Source of the DNA: Victivallaceae bacterium
Lineage (GTDB): Bacteria > Verrucomicrobiota > Lentisphaeria > Victivallales > Victivallaceae
Reading direction: 5' to 3'
DNA: 64,000 bases
NCBI GenBank assembly: GCA_016292515.1
Contig: JAEDIJ010000005.1
Span: 22,918 to 86,917 of the forward strand
The stretch's first letter is position 1; every line of letters starts with the position of its first letter. This document shows, in pieces, positions 42,826-50,983 of the stretch. Both the position numbers and the translations under genes were made by a program. The notes beneath the pieces were generated by a model. The model was given only the letters and a program-made list of their open reading frames with translations. It made no database searches and was not told the DNA's origin.

Positions 42826-43703
42826 TAGAAGTCTCCGCTCATATCATAAGTGCGATGCGTGCCGTCCAGCCAGACGATCCGGCGGAAAGTCCGCGAAAAC
42901 TGATTTCGCAAACTGGCGCGCTGATCGGCGTCGTCGCTGTTGATGAAATTCTCGTAATGGTTGCGGTCCATCAGTGTCAATTCGATCTCGATCGCTTCGG
43001 GACGCGAAGCGTTGGCGGCGTTCAAGGTGTCGCTGCTTTCGTCGCCGTCTTTGATTTTCTGACTGGAAGTGTATGCGCGCACCTGAAAATCCACGACGTT
43101 GGTCGCGATGCGCGACACTTTGTAAGAGCTGTTTGAAACAATGTTGCTGAAAGAAGTATCGGTTTTATCGTCAAGCAAAGTCGTCACACCTGCCGCGCCT
43201 TGGGTGTTATTCGGGAAATATTCCGCAAACGTCGTGCCGTCGGCACTGGTTTTCGCGCTGACGACCAAAACATAGTGATCTTTGTCCGGATCGTCGCTGT
43301 ATGAACCCCCATTCAGATGGACGACCTGGATCCCGACGAAACAGGCGGGGACGTCGGGAGAATTGCTGACCAGTGCCGGAGAATCGCTTTTGGTCACAAA
43401 ATAGAGCCGACTGCTTTTTTCGCCGTCGGGATCGGGTTTTTCGCCGTCGTTTTTCAACTCGAAGTAATCGGAACCGACCCGGGCGTTGTCAAGTTGCGGA
43501 TTGACCGTCGCCGACATCAGCAAGTTGGAAATGAAATCAAGTGCCATACGCCCTTCCTCCGTTATTTCGCTTTTTTGGGTGTTGGAGACCCAAAGTTTCT
43601 GCGACGCGGAAAAAAGCCGTACCACCATCATGCTCAACAGCGCGAAAACCGCCATTGAAACGATCAATTCGACCAGGGTAAAGGAGTGTTTTTTCAATTT
43701 CAT
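42825..43703 (-). CDS. GspJ/PilW-like minor pseudopilin
   Basis: 292 residues beginning KKHSFTLVELIVSMAVFALL, a class III prepilin signal with Glu at +5. The residue before the cleavage site is Ser instead of the usual Gly. A conserved helix is followed by a globular beta domain of about 250 residues (MALDFISNLLMSATVNPQLD). It would be processed by a prepilin peptidase and build the tip complex with the H, I and K partners. It is 12 nt downstream of the GspI-like gene. Confidence 0.85.
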   Translation of the reverse strand: MKLKKHSFTLVELIVSMAVFALLSMMVVRLFSASQKLWVSNTQKSEITEEGRMALDFISNLLMSATVNPQLDNARVGSDYFELKNDGEKPDPDGEKSSRLYFVTKSDSPALVSNSPDVPACFVGIQVVHLNGGSYSDDPDKDHYVLVVSAKTSADGTTFAEYFPNNTQGAAGVTTLLDDKTDTSFSNIVSNSSYKVSRIATNVVDFQVRAYTSSQKIKDGDESSDTLNAANASRPEAIEIELTLMDRNHYENFINSDDADQRASLRNQFSRTFRRIVWLDGTHRTYDMSGDF

Positions 43704-43715
43704 TTTGCCGCTCCG

Positions 43716-44372
43716 TCACTCGTGCGGGGTAAAAGTATTGCTCAAAAAGACCATCCGGAAAGTGCGTTTCGTCCTGCCGTCGTAGGGCGCGCCCGCCGGA
43801 TAACTCAACTCCACGTTGAGGACTTTGACCACGTCGGAAACATTTTTCCCCCCCGCAGAGCCGAAGGAATCACCCTTGGCGAGAAGTTTGAAACTGTTGC
43901 CGTCAACGCTGAATCCGGCGCCTCCCGACTGGGCGAGCGGCAACGCGATGACTTCACTGCCGGAGGAGTCCGTGCCGGACATCCCTTTTTCCGCATCCAG
44001 AATACGGATCACGCAGCTGAAATCCTCGATGTAGTCGCTCCCTCCGGCTTGCTTGATCGATTTGTGGTAGATGTAAGTGCCGTCGGATTTTTCCTCGATG
44101 CGGACGGCGGAATTCAACGCGTCATGGGTTTTGCTGTCCGCGCCTGCGGTCTTGATCTCCGCAAGATCGTTCTTGCTTGCGTCGTTGACCAGCGTTTGCA
44201 GATAGACAAAAGCGTACTCCGCCGCTTCGACCAGATTGTTGGCGTTTTCCGCTTCGCGCGTCGCTTTGAGCCCCGCGGGGAAAAGCGTCAGCACCGTCGA
44301 TAAACCCAGCGAGATCACGAGGAGCGCGAGCGCGACCTCGACCATGTTGAAGAAATGTTTTTTATTACTCAT
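43716..44372 (-). CDS. GspI/PilV-like minor pseudopilin
   Basis: 218 residues from ATG 44372, overlapping the preceding stop by 8 nt. The N-terminus NKKHFFNMVEVALALLVISL is a prepilin-type segment with Glu at +5 but Phe or His in place of the Gly before the cleavage site. A globular region of about 185 residues follows (NNLVEAAEYAFVYLQTLVND). Order in the operon (H, I, J, K) matches minor pseudopilins of type II secretion. Confidence 0.82.
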   Translation of the reverse strand: MSNKKHFFNMVEVALALLVISLGLSTVLTLFPAGLKATREAENANNLVEAAEYAFVYLQTLVNDASKNDLAEIKTAGADSKTHDALNSAVRIEEKSDGTYIYHKSIKQAGGSDYIEDFSCVIRILDAEKGMSGTDSSGSEVIALPLAQSGGAGFSVDGNSFKLLAKGDSFGSAGGKNVSDVVKVLNVELSYPAGAPYDGRTKRTFRMVFLSNTFTPHE

Positions 44373-45090
44373 CGCTGCCACTTCCGCTATTGGGATCCGG
44401 TCGGGTGAAATAAACGGTCTTGCCGCTTAAACGATTGACGTGAAGGATCATATAATCCGTGTTGCTGTCCGCAAAAGTGAGGTCCGTGCCGTTCGCGGTG
44501 CACGCGGAAACAAAGAGGAAGATATCCGACCGGGAATCCAGACTGCCGTCGGGCGCGAAAACGACCGCGCATTTGCGCAACGTGTTGCTGCTGTCCCGCT
44601 TGATGTCGCTGAGCGGAGAACGGAGCGTGCTGGTCGTCTTGATCGACCATTCTTTTTTCTCTCCGTCTTTGGGAACGTCGCTGTAACTGGATGTGACTTC
44701 GGTGATCCGGGCGCCCTCGATCGGCTTGCTCCAACTGGAATTCGGCGCCCACTTGTCAAAATAGTAGTCGGAACCGCTTTTGAAAAGGAACGCGGCCCGG
44801 GTGCTGGCGAGGCGGTACTGATCGGGATTGGCGGCAAGGTCGTCGGAATCTCCTTCAAAATTGAAATTATCGCTTCCGTTGATGATGACAAGTCCGACGT
44901 AACTGCGGTTGGCGATGGCGATGGCTTGCGCCTCCTCCAACTGGCGTTTGATCTGGTCGGTGGCGGCGGGGGTGGTCTTGCCTTTTGCCAGCCGCGTGAA
45001 AGTCGGGACGGCGAGGGAGACCAGCAATCCGATCAATCCCATCACCACCAGCAACTCGATCAAGGTGAAATGCCGTTTTTTCAGCGTCAT
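44365..45090 (-). CDS. GspH/FimT-like pseudopilin
   Basis: 241 residues; prepilin signal KKRHFTLIELLVVMGLIGLL, with His in place of the -1 Gly. The following helix and SLAVPTFTRLAKGKTTPAAT are typical of GspH/FimT, and the middle (RQLEEAQAIAIANRSYVGLV) is the conserved FimT segment. It is the first gene of the operon and has a strong promoter and GGAG ribosome site. Confidence 0.87.
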   Translation of the reverse strand: MTLKKRHFTLIELLVVMGLIGLLVSLAVPTFTRLAKGKTTPAATDQIKRQLEEAQAIAIANRSYVGLVIINGSDNFNFEGDSDDLAANPDQYRLASTRAAFLFKSGSDYYFDKWAPNSSWSKPIEGARITEVTSSYSDVPKDGEKKEWSIKTTSTLRSPLSDIKRDSSNTLRKCAVVFAPDGSLDSRSDIFLFVSACTANGTDLTFADSNTDYMILHVNRLSGKTVYFTRPDPNSGSGSDE

Positions 45091-45121
45091 AAAAAAACTC
45101 CTGAAATATATACTTTAATCT

Positions 45122-45150
45122 ATTATACCCCATTGTCGCGCAAAAGTCAA
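45122..45150 (-). promoter_or_regulatory. Strong sigma-70 promoter of the pseudopilin operon
   Basis: Minus strand TTGACT (45150-45145), exactly 17 nt, consensus TATAAT (45127-45122), about 32 nt before the start. Confidence 0.85.
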
Positions 45151-45177
45151 CCGCGAACGAAAAAAAATACAAGATTT

Positions 45178-45905
45178 CCCCCTTAAAATCTCCTGCGCAC
45201 CCGCATGTAGGGTGCGCCCCGCTCCGCGGCTTCGGTCGATTTTTTGGGGAACCCCCGCGCTCTCGCGCATCCGTTCCTCGGTGCTTCGCACCTCCGGTAC
45301 TCGCGGCTTCGCGTATGGTAGTTTTTACTTTTTGTTAAAATCCCCCGTACCCCCTTAAAATCTCCGGTAACGTCAGAGATGAGTTATGAGAGATGAGTTA
45401 TGAGAGAGTTCTGCGCAAATCAATGCATCGCGCCGCGGGCGCGAAAAGGACGCGATATAGTGGGATTTTGGGGAGGATCGGGAGTTGTGGGAGATGTGGG
45501 ACAATACGCTCTTGTCTGCAATCTCTGACGTAAGAGTTACAACTTGCGTTTTGTGCCAGACTTCGCAGGCTTGTTTTATCTCACAATTCCCACAGTTCCC
45601 ACAACTCTCACCATTCCCATTGCCCCGCAAATTTCGCGGTATCCGCGAGACAAACATCGGCGTAGGGATTGTCGCACATCAAGTAGTCGGGCGGACGACG
45701 CGCGAAAGCGCAAAGTATTAGCCCGCGTGGGACGCAGTTCAATTTGCAGTAACAAATATAGACGACCGCGGAGATTTGCGGGGACATTCGTTTAGAGGGC
45801 GGACAAAGCGTAAGTTCCGCAAATATCCGCGGCAGGGTACAAAGTCCCGCCCTGGCGGGCGCTTGGGGAGTCAAGAGGGCGCGGCGTGAGCACCCTCTTG
45901 TACCC
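45178..45905 (+). repeat. Dispersed modular repeat, copy 4 (modules A-B-C)
   Basis: This is a near twin of copy 1 in the same module order. It fills most of the gap between the pseudopilin operon and the DUF805 gene. Module A has the extra hairpin GCGCACCC/GGGTGCGC; module B has the heptads (about 45377-45410) and G runs; module C has H1 arms 45766-45781 and 45817-45832, H2 CCCGCC/GGCGGG and H3 AAGAGGG/CCCTCTT. No reading frame is conserved between it and copy 1 beyond chance. Confidence 0.9.
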
Positions 45906-45951
45906 GCCGCGTGTAAAATTCTTGCGCGTCCCGTGATAACTTTTGCGCAAA

Positions 45952-45981
45952 TTGCTTGAATTTTTTCCCGACCGATATTAT
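45952..45981 (+). promoter_or_regulatory. Putative promoter of the DUF805 gene
   Basis: TTGCTT (45952-45957), 18 nt, TATTAT (45976-45981), about 35 nt before the GTG start. Confidence 0.5.
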
Positions 45982-46016
45982 ATTTCACCAGACCACTAAA
46001 TTCAGGAGGTAAGATT

Positions 46017-46373
46017 GTGGATTGGTATCTCGGCGTTTGGAAAAAATATGCGGTTTTCAGCGGACGTGCGCGGCGGCAGGAGTACTGGATGTTTATCCTG
46101 ATCAACGTGATCGTATCGGTGATCGCCTTGATCCTCGACGGCGCACTGTCGACGTCGGTTTTTTCGCCGATCTACGATCTGGCGGTGTTGCTTCCCCAGT
46201 TGGCGGTAACGTTTCGCCGTTTGCACGATACCGGTCGCAGCGGCTGGAATCTCTTGTGGTATCTGCTTCCGTTGATCGGCGTGATCGTGATGCTTGTTTT
46301 CCTCTGTGAAGAGGGCAACAAGGGGGATAATAAGTACGGAGCCGATCCCAAAGCGGAAAATCCGCAAGCGTAA
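46017..46373 (+). CDS. DUF805 inner-membrane protein
   Basis: 118 residues, starting at GTG 46017 with an ideal AGGAGGT 6 nt upstream. The family opening DWYLGVWKKYAVFSGRARRQ with EYW is present, followed by two or three membrane helices (MFILINVIVSVIALIL, LLWYLLPLIGVIVMLVFLC) and RRLHDTGRSGWN between them. DUF805 (YhaH-type) proteins are small membrane proteins of unknown function. A panE-like gene follows after 15 nt. Confidence 0.88.
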   Translation: MDWYLGVWKKYAVFSGRARRQEYWMFILINVIVSVIALILDGALSTSVFSPIYDLAVLLPQLAVTFRRLHDTGRSGWNLLWYLLPLIGVIVMLVFLCEEGNKGDNKYGADPKAENPQA

Positions 46374-46388
46374 AATTTCCACCGTAAA

Positions 46389-47312
46389 ATGAAAGTACTG
46401 GTGATCGGGGCGGGGGCGGTCGGGCTTTATTTTTCAAGCCGGCTGGCGCAAGCGGGAGCGGAAGTCGCGGTCGTTTCCCGCCGGGATTACGAGGTCGCCG
46501 TCCGGCAGGGCGGATTTGAGATCACAAGCGACCGCGGGGAATTTTTCTTCCGGCCGTCGGAAATTCTGCGCGCGCCGGGGGAATATCAGGGTATCGCCGA
46601 TTGCGTCATCGTCGCGAGCAAACTGTTGCCCGGCGTGGACCGCGCGGCGATGTTGCGCGAGTGCGTGCGCGACAAATATACCGCGATCATGCTGATCGAA
46701 AACGGCATCGATATTGAAAACGAGGTCGCCGAAGCGTTTCCCGACAATGAATTGATCAGTACGGTCGCCTATATCGGGGGATCGCGTCCGGCTCCGGGGC
46801 GGGTCTTGCAGACCGGCGCGGAAAAACTGGAATTCGGGAAATATCCCTCCGGTATTTCGCCTTTGATGAAAGAACTTGCCGCGCTGTGGGAAAAAGCGGG
46901 TATTCACTGCGCCTTGAAAGAGGAAATTTCGCTCACGCGGTGGAATAAACTTCTCTGGAATTTGCCCTACAATACGGTTTCCGTGCTTTCCGGCGGACTG
47001 GACACGCGGGAAATGTGTGCGGACGACGAGTTGGAAACACTCTGTTTCGATCTGATGCTGGAAACGGTCGCGGTCGCCAATGCGTGCCAAGTTCCGCTGA
47101 CGCGAAAACACGCGGAAGCGCAACGGGAATTGACGCGGAATTTCCCGCCTTTCAAAACGAGTATGTTGCAGGACGTGTTGAGTCATCGGCACGTCGAAGT
47201 CGAAGTGATTTTGGGCAATATGCTCCGCTTGGCGCGAAAACACCACATCGCGACGCCCAAAGCGCAGGCGTGCTACGCCCTTTTGCGCGCTTTCGACAAA
47301 AAAATAAAATAA
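46389..47312 (+). CDS. Ketopantoate reductase family protein
   Basis: 307 residues. Opens MKVLVIGAGAVGLYFSSRLA, an NADP-binding Rossmann motif. SLTRWNKLLWNLPYNTVSVL carries the catalytic Lys of ApbA/PanE enzymes, and RNFPPFKTSMLQDVLSHRHV resembles the conserved KP..SM.QD segment with substrate-binding Ser and Asp. PanE reduces 2-dehydropantoate to pantoate for CoA synthesis. Paralogues with other substrates are common, so the family call is firm but the substrate less so. Confidence 0.86.
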   Translation: MKVLVIGAGAVGLYFSSRLAQAGAEVAVVSRRDYEVAVRQGGFEITSDRGEFFFRPSEILRAPGEYQGIADCVIVASKLLPGVDRAAMLRECVRDKYTAIMLIENGIDIENEVAEAFPDNELISTVAYIGGSRPAPGRVLQTGAEKLEFGKYPSGISPLMKELAALWEKAGIHCALKEEISLTRWNKLLWNLPYNTVSVLSGGLDTREMCADDELETLCFDLMLETVAVANACQVPLTRKHAEAQRELTRNFPPFKTSMLQDVLSHRHVEVEVILGNMLRLARKHHIATPKAQACYALLRAFDKKIK

Positions 47313-47330
47313 TCCGGCACAAATACATCT

Positions 47331-47492
47331 ATGACGTTGAAAAAGGTGATGCAGGAGGCATATCAAGCCGGATTACCTCCCCGCGCCATCGCCGACCGGC
47401 TGATCCGCATCTGCGGCATCGACGCCGTCAGCGCGGAAAAACTGGTTTCCGCCTTTTTTGCAACGCAAAAAGCCCCCCAAAAGCGCGTTTGA
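47331..47492 (+). CDS. Possible 53-residue protein
   Basis: An ATG-to-TGA frame of 53 codons directly after the panE-like gene (18 nt). It reads MTLKKVMQEAYQAGLPPRAI and ends KAPQKRV, with codon use like real genes and a helical, Ala-rich composition; no ribosome site is obvious. It could be a small cytosolic protein translated after the reductase. I do not recognise the family. Confidence 0.4.
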   Translation: MTLKKVMQEAYQAGLPPRAIADRLIRICGIDAVSAEKLVSAFFATQKAPQKRV

Positions 47493-47732
47493 GCGACGCG
47501 ATCTCAAAAATCGCCCAATAAACGATCGCGGAAATAAAATCCGCAAATCCATAGTCCTTCTTGTCGCGATCCTGATATTTGCATCCGGTAATCAAAGTGC
47601 AAAAACGGCAAAATTTTGCTTTTTTTGATTTTTTGTGTCAGAAACAGCTTTTTTCGCAACAGTAATGGCAGGTAAAACTCTTTTATGCGTCGCATGAGGC
47701 GGCGCGGGAGAACTACAAACAAGGAGAAAATG

Positions 47733-48068
47733 ATGAAAAAATTTTTACTGGCGGCGGTGTGCCTGATGTTCATCGGAACGGCGTGGGCAGGGTCGTGCCG
47801 AAATTGCGGTTGCAATACCTACAAAAAGAATGTTTATCAGTGTAAAAAATGCCGGAGATTCTTTTGTGATCAATGCCGGGAGGAGAAGGAAGAAACAAAC
47901 AAGAAAGAACGAAGTCTTGCCGAAGAAATGGTGAGTCCGTATGCGATGGCTTTCCAGGCGATAACAAACGGCATCGACATCATCTGTCCCTGTTGCGGTG
48001 CGGAAGGGAATTGGCACCCTAATAGAGGCATGCGCGGCGACATCAGAATGATCCAAAGAGCGCGATAA
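47733..48068 (+). CDS. Small exported CxxC-rich protein
   Basis: 111 residues. ATG 47733 is chosen because AAGGAG (47721-47726) lies 6 nt upstream; ATG 47730 is also possible. A signal peptide (KKFLLAAVCLMFIGTAWA) precedes GSCRNCGC, CKKC, CDQC and a later CPCC, so nine or so cysteines would lie outside the cytoplasm. The pattern resembles a zinc ribbon, which is unusual in an exported protein; disulfides are the alternative. Function unknown. A rho-independent terminator follows. Confidence 0.72.
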   Translation: MKKFLLAAVCLMFIGTAWAGSCRNCGCNTYKKNVYQCKKCRRFFCDQCREEKEETNKKERSLAEEMVSPYAMAFQAITNGIDIICPCCGAEGNWHPNRGMRGDIRMIQRAR

Positions 48069-48102
48069 TTTTTCAATCGAAGGCGGAAACAGGACAAACG
48101 GA

Positions 48103-48138
48103 AACGGCGTATCTCACTTAGGGATGCGCCGTTTTTTT
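48103..48138 (+). terminator. Rho-independent terminator after the Cys-rich protein
   Basis: AACGGCG (48103-48109) pairs with CGCCGTT (48127-48133), then a run of T residues. Confidence 0.85.
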
Positions 48139-48162
48139 ATCTATGATTGCGATATGATTTTC

Positions 48163-48190
48163 TTGTAAAATCAATAGAATATGCTATAAT
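48163..48190 (+). promoter_or_regulatory. Promoter upstream of the kinase gene
   Basis: TTGTAA (48163-48168), 16 nt, consensus TATAAT (48185-48190), 46 nt before the start codon. Confidence 0.65.
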
Positions 48191-48235
48191 AAAAACCGGG
48201 AGGACAGGCGGTCGGATGCCGCCGCTTTTTTTTGA

Positions 48236-49799
48236 ATGCAATTCCGCGGGGAAAACACGGTTTTTTACGGGATCCGGCTCCTGAAACGTTGCGGGAGCGG
48301 GGCTTACGGCGACGTCTATTACGGCGAGGACGCTTCCCGTCGCCGCATCGCCGTCAAAATCATCGACAAAGTCCGGCTCGGCGATACGTGGAAACGCGAA
48401 TTGAAAGGCGTCGTCAATTACCGGAAAATCACCGATGATTTTCCCGAATTGCTGAAAATTTTTTACGTCGGCGAGGACGAAGAGAGTTTCTTTTACACGA
48501 TGGAAGCCGCCGATTCCCGCGAAACGGCAACCTATCATCCCGACACGTTGGAGGAAAGATTGCGCGGCGGCGCATTTCCGCCGGAAGAACTTTTATCTGT
48601 TGTCACGGCGAATTTTTCAGGGCATCAAAACGCTCCATAAAGCCGGATTTTCCCATCGCGACATCAAGCCGGCAAACATCCTTTTTATCAACGGCAGACC
48701 GAAACTCGGCGACATCGGATTGACCGCTTCCAACGCCACGATGTTGACGCAGGTCGCCGGAACGATGGATTTCCTGCCGCCGGAAATACGCAGCGGGGGC
48801 GGCGACGATCTTGCCGACGGCGGATCGTGCCGGAAAAACGATTTCTACGCCTTCGGCAAAGTCATTTACTGTATCGCGACGGGAAATTCTTCCGACCAAT
48901 GGCCGCTGATGCCCGCCGTTTCCGAAATGACATACAGTCAGAAGCTTTTTCTGCAACTGGCGATGCAATTGTGCGACCGGGATCCCGTACGGCGGCTCGA
49001 TGATGTGCAAAAAATCGCCCGGGAAATTTCCGCCATCGAAAAAAATCTGCTCCGCGGCGAAACTTTTTCCGGGCGTTTTTGTTTTTATTGCCGCCGTGCC
49101 GGAACGGCGTTTTACAGCAATGTCATTCATTTTTTCCGCTGGTTCCGCCGCCATTGGCTCGTCGGCATCTGCATCGCGTTGCTCCTCGCCGGCGGTGTCG
49201 TGAAAAGCGTTTATTTTACAGCGCCGGAAATTCTGGCGGCGGCAAAGAAAAAATTGTATCACAGTTCCTTGGGGCACTTCACTATGGAACTGCCGTCGGA
49301 TTGGATGAGTGCCGAAGAATTCCGGGAAAAAGTGCAGAAGATCCCCGAAAATCAACGCAATATCTTTGCTTCCACCCGAGCAAAGGAAATGCATACGCTC
49401 CCCGATACCGAAGAACTTTTCTGCGGGGATTGGCTGATAAAAGAAAAGAGCATCACGGAACTTCCCTTTGTTTTTATCATGCAGGTCTCCGACAGCAGAG
49501 CAACGGAAATCTATGAGCGGTATCTTCGGGAAGACAAAGCCAATGTCGGTATCCATACGGGGGATGGTGATGTTGCAGACAAAAGCGCGCGTATCCGGCA
49601 GATGGTGGACGGGGAACCGGGCTTTTACCTGATGGGAGAAAATGGCCAGCAATATGGTTTCACCAACTACGCATATATTTTCCGCCACAGCGGACACTGG
49701 TACACCATTTTCCTGACGGAACCGAATGCCTCGTTTCCGAAACGGATGAAAGAACTTATGCAAATGGTCGATTCGCTGAAATTTGATAAGGATTTTTAA
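48236..49799 (+). pseudogene. Membrane Ser/Thr protein kinase split by a frame change
   Basis: The kinase N-lobe is in one frame (48236-48640): glycine loop RCGSGAYGDVYYGED at about 20-32 and the Lys of AVKII at 41. The rest is in the next frame (readable from about 48600 to 49799): SHRDIKPANILFINGRPKLG with DIG instead of DFG, APE-like PPEIR, then one membrane segment (HWLVGICIALLLAGGVVKSV) and an extracytoplasmic domain of about 190 residues. Joining them needs one nucleotide skipped around 48599-48605. It could be a mutation, a sequencing indel, or programmed frameshifting. An ECF-like sigma factor follows, a familiar pairing in PVC bacteria. Confidence 0.8.
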
Positions 49800-49865
49800 C
49801 GGATCCGTGTCAGATTTACGGATTTTCAGGACAGTTTGCTGTGGAAAGCAAAGGAGCTGATCGTT

Positions 49866-50474
49866 ATGTCCTATACAACCAATATGTCACTGTTGGCGCG
49901 TGTCCGCGCCGGAGATGAAATTTCATGGAGCGATTTCTATCGCTGTTACGCTCCGCTGATCCGCGAGGTCGGCACGACGTGCGGCGTGCGCGGACACGAC
50001 AGCGACGCACTCGTCGTCCTGGTCATGGAGGAGATTTTTCAGAAAAAGATTCTGGAAAAATATGATCCCGACCACGTCCCCAATGACGTTTGCTTTAAGT
50101 ACGATCCTCAAAAAGGTCGCTTCCGCTATTTTCTGCGGGGCGTTGCCCGCAATTGCGCCCGCAATCTCTACCGGAAATACCGGAGCGTTTCCATTGACGA
50201 CGAAATGCATCCGATGGTCGCCGATCCCGTCGACGAATGGGAAAGCATTTGGGATCGCGAATGGGAGCGGCACATCCTCGCGCAGGCGATGGTCGAATTG
50301 CGCAATCACGTGCAGACCAAAACTTTCGTCGCCTTTGAAATGTACGCCGTAAAGGGCGATCCCGTGGAAAAGGTCGCGAAATTTTTGGACTGTTCCGTCG
50401 ATTCCGTTTATACGGCAAAAAGCCGGTGCATCAGGGAATTGAAAAAAATCGTCAGAAATCTGGAGGAGATATGA
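49866..50474 (+). CDS. ECF-like RNA polymerase sigma factor
   Basis: 202 residues from ATG 49866, with AAGGAG 9 nt upstream. SWSDFYRCYAPLIREVGTTC is a region 2-type opening, YDPQKGRFRYFLRGVARNCA matches region 2.4, and region 4 (FEMYAVKGDPVEKVAKFLDC) ends with a helix-turn-helix. This variant, with the KGRFRYFL motif, resembles the sigma factors found beside Ser/Thr kinases in planctomycetes and relatives. The stop overlaps a short zinc-finger gene by ATGA, presumably its anti-sigma partner. Confidence 0.87.
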   Translation: MSYTTNMSLLARVRAGDEISWSDFYRCYAPLIREVGTTCGVRGHDSDALVVLVMEEIFQKKILEKYDPDHVPNDVCFKYDPQKGRFRYFLRGVARNCARNLYRKYRSVSIDDEMHPMVADPVDEWESIWDREWERHILAQAMVELRNHVQTKTFVAFEMYAVKGDPVEKVAKFLDCSVDSVYTAKSRCIRELKKIVRNLEEI

Positions 50475-50711
50475 AAGAGCATTATACGGAAAACGAGCTG
50501 GAAATCTACCGGCACGGCAAAATGTCGCTGCTCGGACGCATCCTCTGCTCCGCGCATCTGAAAAAATGTCCGGAATGCCGGAAAAAAAATGGAGCAACTT
50601 GACCAGGACGACCGCTTCGTCGACCAGTTGCGGCAAAGTATGCGCGTTTACGGCGACGTCACGTGCGCCGTCATCCATCCGGCAAAAAGCACGCAAACGA
50701 CGGACTTCTGA
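50471..50711 (+). pseudogene. Zinc-finger anti-sigma-like protein, frame broken in an A8 run
   Basis: The first 43 codons (50471-50602) encode EHYTENELEIYRHGKMSLLG and HLKKCPEC, an H-x3-C-x2-C motif of zinc-binding anti-sigma domains, then stop. In the next frame (50589-50711) the sequence reads on sensibly as MEQLDQDDRFVDQLRQSMRV. The two meet at eight A residues (50582-50589); seven would restore a single frame of about 79 codons. It could be a sequencing error, a slippage site or a mutation. It overlaps the sigma gene by ATGA. Confidence 0.65.
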
Positions 50712-50719
50712 CGCGGGAG

Positions 50720-50748
50720 TTGATTTTCACGGCATTGTGGAGTATATT
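50720..50748 (+). promoter_or_regulatory. Putative promoter with very short leader
   Basis: TTGATT (50720-50725), 17 nt, TATATT (50743-50748), then 10 nt to ATG 50759; no ribosome site. Confidence 0.55.
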
Positions 50749-50758
50749 ATACTTCATT

Positions 50759-50983
50759 ATGAAATCGAAAATCATCATCAGAACTATGCCGGGATGCGCC
50801 GCGCCCGTGATCGTCTGTCCGGAGTGCAAAGAAATTCTTTCGCCCGCCGACATCGAGGGCTTCTGGAAGTGTCCCTACTGCAATTTTGCGTTTGACCGCG
50901 ACGCCTTGTTGGAGGACTTCGTTTCCTCGCCGCTTCTGCAACGCTGGGCGGGCGCCGCTTACAGCAGAATGTTGCGTCCATGA
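50759..50983 (+). CDS. Small zinc-ribbon protein
   Basis: 74 residues from ATG 50759. CPEC and CPYC, 15 residues apart (VIVCPECKEILSPADIEGFW, KCPYCNFAF), make a rubredoxin-like zinc ribbon; the rest is a short helix. The stop overlaps the radical SAM start by ATGA, so it is co-translated and may serve it. Function unknown. Confidence 0.7.
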   Translation: MKSKIIIRTMPGCAAPVIVCPECKEILSPADIEGFWKCPYCNFAFDRDALLEDFVSSPLLQRWAGAAYSRMLRP

